Shown in pieces: positions 59,809-64,000 of a stretch of 64,000 bases of DNA. This DNA comes from Haloferax mucosum ATCC BAA-1512. Its GTDB lineage: Archaea > Halobacteriota > Halobacteria > Halobacteriales > Haloferacaceae. The position numbers and the translations under genes are program-made. Positions within the stretch are counted from its first letter, which is position 1, and every line of letters starts with the position of its first letter. The stretch covers positions 1-64,000 of the forward strand of contig NZ_AOLN01000007.1 in the NCBI RefSeq assembly GCF_000337815.1, read 5' to 3'. The notes under the pieces were generated by a model. That model did not search any database. It had not been told where the DNA came from and was given only the letters and a program-made list of their open reading frames with translations.

Positions 59809-61776
59809 ATGGGACAGACGCTCACGGAAAAGATTCTCTCGGACCACCTCGTCGAGGGTGACCTCACCCCCGGAGAGGAGATTGGAATCGAAATCGACCA
59901 GGTCCTCATGCAGGACACGACTGGGACCATGGTCTGGCTCCAGTTCGAGGCACTCGACCTCGACGAGGCGCAGACGGAACTCGCCGCCCAGTACTGCGAC
60001 CACCAGACATACCAGTTCGACTTCAAGAACACGGACGACCACCGCTTCCTCCGTTCCGCGGCCGGGACATACGGTGCCCACTTCTCCCGACCCGGAAACG
60101 GTATTTGCCACAACGTCCACAAGGAGAACTTCGCCGCACCCGGCAAGACGCTCCTCGGCTCCGACTCGCACACGCCGACTCCCGGTGGTCTCGGCCAGCT
60201 CGCAATCGGTGCCGGTGGTCTCGACATCGCAGTCGCCATGGGTGGCGGCGCGTACTACGTCGAGATGCCGGAAGTCGTCAACGTCCGCCTCGAAGGCGAG
60301 CTTCCCGAGTGGACCTCGGCGAAGGACGTTATCCTCGAGATGCTCCGACGCGAGACCGTCAAAGGCGGCGTCGGCAAGGTCTTCGAGTACACCGGTCCCG
60401 GTGCTGAATCGCTCACCGTGCCCGAGCGAACCACCATCACCAACATGGGTACCGAACTCGGTGCCACCTCGTCCATCTTCGAGACGGACGAAAAGACCAA
60501 AGACTACCTCGAACGCCAGGGTCGCGGCGACGAGTACGTCGAACTGACGGCCGACGACGACGCGGAATACGCCGACGAAATCGTCATCGACCTCTCGGAC
60601 CTCGAACCGCTCATCGCCTGCCCGTCGATGCCCGACAAGGTCGTTCCCGTCCGCGAAGTCGCCGGCAAGAAGGTCGAGCAGGTCCTCGTCGGCTCCTGTA
60701 CGAACGGTGGCTACGAGGACATCCTCCCGGCCGCGAAGATGTTCGAAGGCCGCGAAGTCGCAAAGCACCTCGAAATGATCATCGCACCCGGTTCGAAGCA
60801 GGCCGGCGAGATTCTGGCCCGCGAAGGCTGGACGGCCGAGATGATGGCCGCCGGTGTCAACGTCTCCGAGGCGACCTGTGGTCCGTGTATCGGTATCGGC
60901 CACGTGCCCGCTTCCGACTCTATCTCCCTGCGTACCTTCAACCGCAACTTCGAGGGTCGCTCCGGTATCGAAGACGACAACGTCTACCTTTGCTCGCCGC
61001 AGGTCGCCGCCGCCGCGGCGCTCGAAGGCGAAATCATCGACCCGCGAGACCTCGCCGACGAACTCGACGACCTCGAATCGCCCGGCATCGAACTCCCCGA
61101 CGAGTACGACGGTGCCAAGACGGACCTCATCTACGCGGAAGACGCCATCGACGACGACCTCATCAAGGGCCCGAACATCGGCGAAGTCCCACTGCAGGAC
61201 CCGCTCGGTGCCGACATCTCCGGTGAGGCGCTCCTGAAGATGGAGGACAACATCACGACCGACCACATCATCCCGGCAACGTCCGACATCCTCAAGTTCC
61301 GCTCGAACATCGAGCGCCTCTCGGACTTCACGCTCTCGCGTGTCGACGAGACGTTCGCCCAGCGCGCCAAGGAAGCCGGCTCCGGTGTTCTCGTCGCTGG
61401 CGAGAACTACGGACAGGGTTCCTCCCGTGAACACGCCGCGATGTGTCCGATGTACCTCGGTATCGAGACCGTTCTCGCGCAGTCGTTCGCTCGCATCCAC
61501 AAGGCGAACCTGTTCAACTTCGGTATCGTCCCTCTCGCCATCGACGAGGAGACCTACGAGAAGCTCGAACAGGGCGACGACGTCGAAATCGTAGACGACG
61601 TGGCCGCAGGCGTCAAATCCGGTCAAGAAGAATTCACCATCCGCGTGAACGACGACTGGGAAGCGACGACGAACCTACACGCCTCCGAGCGTGAGCGCCG
61701 TATCCTCACCGCCGGTGGCAAACTGCCTCTCACGAAACAGCAGGCCGAAGGCGGCGCCGCGCCCGCGGACGACTAA
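59809..61776 (+). CDS. acn: Aconitate hydratase
   Basis: The 655 residues are in the AcnA/mitochondrial-like archaeal family. ATG 59809 gives MGQTLTEKILSDHLVEGDLT. Fe-S cluster cysteines appear as VLVGSCTNGG and ATCGPCIGIGHVPASDS. ENYGQGSSREHAA is the swivel-domain Arg/Ser motif. It converts citrate to isocitrate, supplying both the TCA cycle and the isocitrate lyase encoded at 33143. A TATA box GATTTATATCC lies about 35 bp before the start. Confidence 0.96.
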   Translation: MGQTLTEKILSDHLVEGDLTPGEEIGIEIDQVLMQDTTGTMVWLQFEALDLDEAQTELAAQYCDHQTYQFDFKNTDDHRFLRSAAGTYGAHFSRPGNGICHNVHKENFAAPGKTLLGSDSHTPTPGGLGQLAIGAGGLDIAVAMGGGAYYVEMPEVVNVRLEGELPEWTSAKDVILEMLRRETVKGGVGKVFEYTGPGAESLTVPERTTITNMGTELGATSSIFETDEKTKDYLERQGRGDEYVELTADDDAEYADEIVIDLSDLEPLIACPSMPDKVVPVREVAGKKVEQVLVGSCTNGGYEDILPAAKMFEGREVAKHLEMIIAPGSKQAGEILAREGWTAEMMAAGVNVSEATCGPCIGIGHVPASDSISLRTFNRNFEGRSGIEDDNVYLCSPQVAAAAALEGEIIDPRDLADELDDLESPGIELPDEYDGAKTDLIYAEDAIDDDLIKGPNIGEVPLQDPLGADISGEALLKMEDNITTDHIIPATSDILKFRSNIERLSDFTLSRVDETFAQRAKEAGSGVLVAGENYGQGSSREHAAMCPMYLGIETVLAQSFARIHKANLFNFGIVPLAIDEETYEKLEQGDDVEIVDDVAAGVKSGQEEFTIRVNDDWEATTNLHASERERRILTAGGKLPLTKQQAEGGAAPADD

Positions 61777-61943
61777 GTCCACAACACCAACGTTCTCACG
61801 TTTTTCGGCCGGCGAGCGACCGCGACGCGCTGGACGCGCCACCCAACCTGTCGTGAGCGACGTCCCGACATGTTCTTCGACGCGGCCGAAACCGCCCGAC
61901 ACAAAGCCGCGTGTTTTTGCGTGCCCGTCACGTATCGCCGACA

Positions 61944-62432
61944 GTGAGGGAGTTCGACGACGTACTCGCTGACGGCGTGGTCGTCCGACAGGCCCAACGC
62001 GCCGATTTGCTCGACGTGCTCCGCATCGAGCGGACGTGTTTCTCCGAGCCGTGGCCGTACTCGGCGTTCGAACTGTTCGTCGATGAACCCGCATTTCTCG
62101 TCGCCGCCCGCGGGAACGACGTGCTCGGCTACGTCGTCGCCGACGTGATGCCGAACCACGGCAACGATATCGGCCACGTCAAGGACCTCGCGGTCCGCGA
62201 CGACGCCCGCGGCGAGGGACTGGGACGCCAACTGCTCGTCCAGTCGCTCGCGGCGATGGCCATCGACGGCGCGGCCGTCGTCAAACTAGAAGTACGCGTC
62301 TCCAACGATCCGGCGCTACAACTCTACCGAAGCGTCGGCTTCGAGCCTGCACGCCGAATCCCCGGCTACTACGGCGACGATGAAGACGCCTACATCATGG
62401 TGTTGGACCTCGGAGAGTGGCAATCGAACTGA
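61944..62432 (+). CDS. rimI: Ribosomal-protein-alanine N-acetyltransferase RimI-like
   Basis: GTG 61944 gives VREFDDVLADGVVVRQAQRA. GNAT motifs are IERTCFSEPWPYSAFELFVD, VKDLAVRDDARGEGLGRQLL (acetyl-CoA loop RGEGLG) and VRVSNDPALQLYRSVGFEPA, then RIPGYYGDDEDAYIMVLDLG. The WPYSAF and YY-DA-MVLDL pieces are typical of archaeal RimI/ArdA-type N-terminal acetyltransferases. The upstream in-frame part to 61911 is not convincing. Confidence 0.92.
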   Translation: MREFDDVLADGVVVRQAQRADLLDVLRIERTCFSEPWPYSAFELFVDEPAFLVAARGNDVLGYVVADVMPNHGNDIGHVKDLAVRDDARGEGLGRQLLVQSLAAMAIDGAAVVKLEVRVSNDPALQLYRSVGFEPARRIPGYYGDDEDAYIMVLDLGEWQSN

Positions 62433-62486
62433 AGATTCCTGAGACACCGTGGTGATTCTTATCACACCTGCAGTCGTAGCTCAACT

Positions 62487-64000
62487 GTGCCATCGTCCGC
62501 CGCAGTGCTCTGTGTGAGCGACGACGATTTCGTCGCGGCTCTCGAATCGTCGCTCAAATCACGTTCCGACGAGACGAGCGTCCGCCACGTCCGAAGCGGC
62601 GACGACGCGTGCGCCGAACTCGACACCGACGCGTCGGCAATCGACTGTCTCGTCGTCGCCTCGTCGCCGGAGCGCGACGACGCGATGTTCGTCCGCAACC
62701 TCCGCGAACGCGGCTTCGACGTGCCGGTCGTCGTTGCGGTCACAGACGAACGCGCCGCCCGCGAGTACCTCGACGCGGGAGCGACCGATTACGCCGTGTG
62801 CGACGGCGCAGACGCCGCCGCCCGAACCGCCGGCCGCGTCGAACGGGTGCTTTCCGAACGAGGCGACACACGGGTCACACACCCCGACCGCCGGGATTCG
62901 CTTTTCGCGGTCGTGGACCGAACCGACGACGCGATAGTCGCACTCGACGCCGACTGGCGTGTTACCTACGCCAATCCGGCCGCTCGGGACAGCCTCGGTA
63001 TCTCGACTACCGAAGAATCAACACGGCGTATCTGGGACGTCCCGCAGTCGAGCGCGTTCCGCGAGGAGTTCGAGACGGCGATGGAGACGGGGGAACCGAC
63101 ACGCTTCGAGGCGCGATACGACCCGCTCGAATCGTGGTACGCCGTCGAAGCGTATCCCGAGTCGGCCGGTCTCGTCGCCCGCATCGGGGACATCACGGAC
63201 CGGAAACGACAGCAAGCGACTGCCGAACGAGACAGCCGAATGATAGAGACCGCCGCCGACGCGCTGTACACGCTCGACGCCGAAGGCCAATTTACCGCCG
63301 TCAATCCCGCGTTCGAGCGCCTCACCGGACGGGCGGAAACACAGGTCATCGGCTCGCCAGCAGAACATATCCTCGGACCCGACAGCGCGACCGACAGTAA
63401 CAATGGGGCGACTGGCGGTGACGATGGCGCGGTCGATGCGACGGCGACGCAACTGGTCGAATTCGAACTGAAGACCGCAGACGGTCCCACGGTGCGGGTC
63501 GAGAACCACCGGACGCCAATCGTCGAGGACGGCGACGTAATCGGCTCTGTCGGCGTGCTCCGCGACGTCACTCACCGTCACCGCTCCGAACGATTGCTGT
63601 CGACCCTCCACGAGCGGACGCGCGAACTGATGAGCGCACCCGACCGCGATACAGTCCTCGCCGTCGCGGTCGATACCTGTGACGAGATATTCGACGGCGC
63701 CAGAACCGAGGTGTTCGCCTTCGACGAGGGCAGGCATGCACTCACTCGCCTTGGTGGCGTGGGAGCGGACGCGGGCGAACCATCGACCGAACGGCCCGAC
63801 AGTGGCGGCGTCTGGGAAGCGTTCGCCAGCGGTGAGGTTCGCGTTATCGACACGGGCGAGGGTGTGGCTGACGACAGTGTTGACGGCGGTCGAGAACGGA
63901 GACGGAGTATCGCCGCGCCGTTCGGCCGCCACGGCGTCCTCGTCACCGGCAGTCAAACGGCCGTTTCCCCGACCGATGTCGATATCGAACTCGTGAGCCT
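62487..64000 (+). CDS. Multi-domain PAS/GAF sensor or Bat-type regulator, 3' end outside window
   Basis: From GTG 62487 the frame stays open for 504 codons and runs off the end. The N-terminal 120 residues resemble a receiver-like domain (AVLCVSDDDFVAALESSLKS, DCLVVASSPERDDAMFVRNL). A first PAS follows at about 140-240 (AVVDRTDDAIVALDADWRVT, DITDRKRQQA), a second at about 250-370 (IETAADALYTLDAEGQFTAV, VLRDVTHRHRSERLLSTL), then the start of a GAF domain. The missing C-terminus should tell histidine kinase from HTH_10 (bacterio-opsin activator-like) regulator. Confidence 0.85.
   Translation, partial: MPSSAAVLCVSDDDFVAALESSLKSRSDETSVRHVRSGDDACAELDTDASAIDCLVVASSPERDDAMFVRNLRERGFDVPVVVAVTDERAAREYLDAGATDYAVCDGADAAARTAGRVERVLSERGDTRVTHPDRRDSLFAVVDRTDDAIVALDADWRVTYANPAARDSLGISTTEESTRRIWDVPQSSAFREEFETAMETGEPTRFEARYDPLESWYAVEAYPESAGLVARIGDITDRKRQQATAERDSRMIETAADALYTLDAEGQFTAVNPAFERLTGRAETQVIGSPAEHILGPDSATDSNNGATGGDDGAVDATATQLVEFELKTADGPTVRVENHRTPIVEDGDVIGSVGVLRDVTHRHRSERLLSTLHERTRELMSAPDRDTVLAVAVDTCDEIFDGARTEVFAFDEGRHALTRLGGVGADAGEPSTERPDSGGVWEAFASGEVRVIDTGEGVADDSVDGGRERRRSIAAPFGRHGVLVTGSQTAVSPTDVDIELVS

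Noticed and set aside
59746-61626. A 626-codon open frame antisense to aconitase
   Set aside because: High GC third positions make antisense frames open. Aconitase on the other strand is unmistakable.

Overview
This window is from a haloarchaeon, most likely a Haloferax close to H. mediterranei. The evidence is GC-rich acidic coding, overlapping ATGA start/stop junctions, a 30-bp CRISPR repeat of the Haloferax type (it reads as I remember the H. mediterranei repeat), and a chromosomal gene set that includes PAN, Pus10, TrmY, SecDF, a haloarchaeal isocitrate lyase/malate synthase pair and aIF5B.

Layout. Bases 1-400 are the leader-proximal end of a CRISPR array that reads leftward, with its leader to the right. 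A frameshifted lipoprotein gene follows. From about 1.63 to 28.5 kb lies one integrated element flanked by a copy of the 3' part of tRNA-Pro(CGG). The intact tRNA is at 28479-28551, and the displaced copy at 1631-1723 is split by a 53-bp insert. The left part of the element (2.8-11.1 kb) is cargo: a membrane protein, two convergent BglII-type restriction endonuclease genes, a pentapeptide-repeat protein fused to a two-helix K+ channel, a MORC/MutL-like GHKL ATPase, and an SPPY-type DNA methyltransferase with an inserted zinc ribbon. Genes at 5.5-9.4 kb are strikingly AT-rich compared with their neighbours, which suggests recent acquisition.

The right part (11.1-28 kb) looks like a betapleolipovirus-type provirus. 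It has a second, short tyrosine integrase, many small zinc-ribbon and winged-helix proteins, a candidate origin with inverted iteron-like repeats around an AT-rich core, a PD-(D/E)xK nuclease, and a leftward structural block. That block holds a 4-TM VP3-like protein, a large Tat-signal spike-like protein with a C-terminal anchor, small membrane proteins and a VP8-like ATPase. This element also encodes a TatA homologue and a type I signal peptidase-like protein, so it may help to export and process its own folded spike. Several genes show damage: a frameshift near 11.49 kb and an in-frame amber codon at 19455-19457. A tRNA-like gene with an odd anticodon region sits beside the short integrase.

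From 28.6 kb to the end is ordinary chromosome. It holds TrmY, an ABC-2 exporter, the glyoxylate shunt (aceA-aceB), a DMT permease, Pus10, RNase HII, SecF-SecD, a CDP-alcohol phosphatidyltransferase/PHP/VTT-domain operon, glucose-6-phosphate isomerase, a CPBP protease, Nob1, aIF5B, a histidine kinase, pyruvoyl-dependent arginine decarboxylase, PAN, a dUTPase/dCTP deaminase family protein, aconitase, RimI, and a multi-PAS sensor or regulator cut by the window end.
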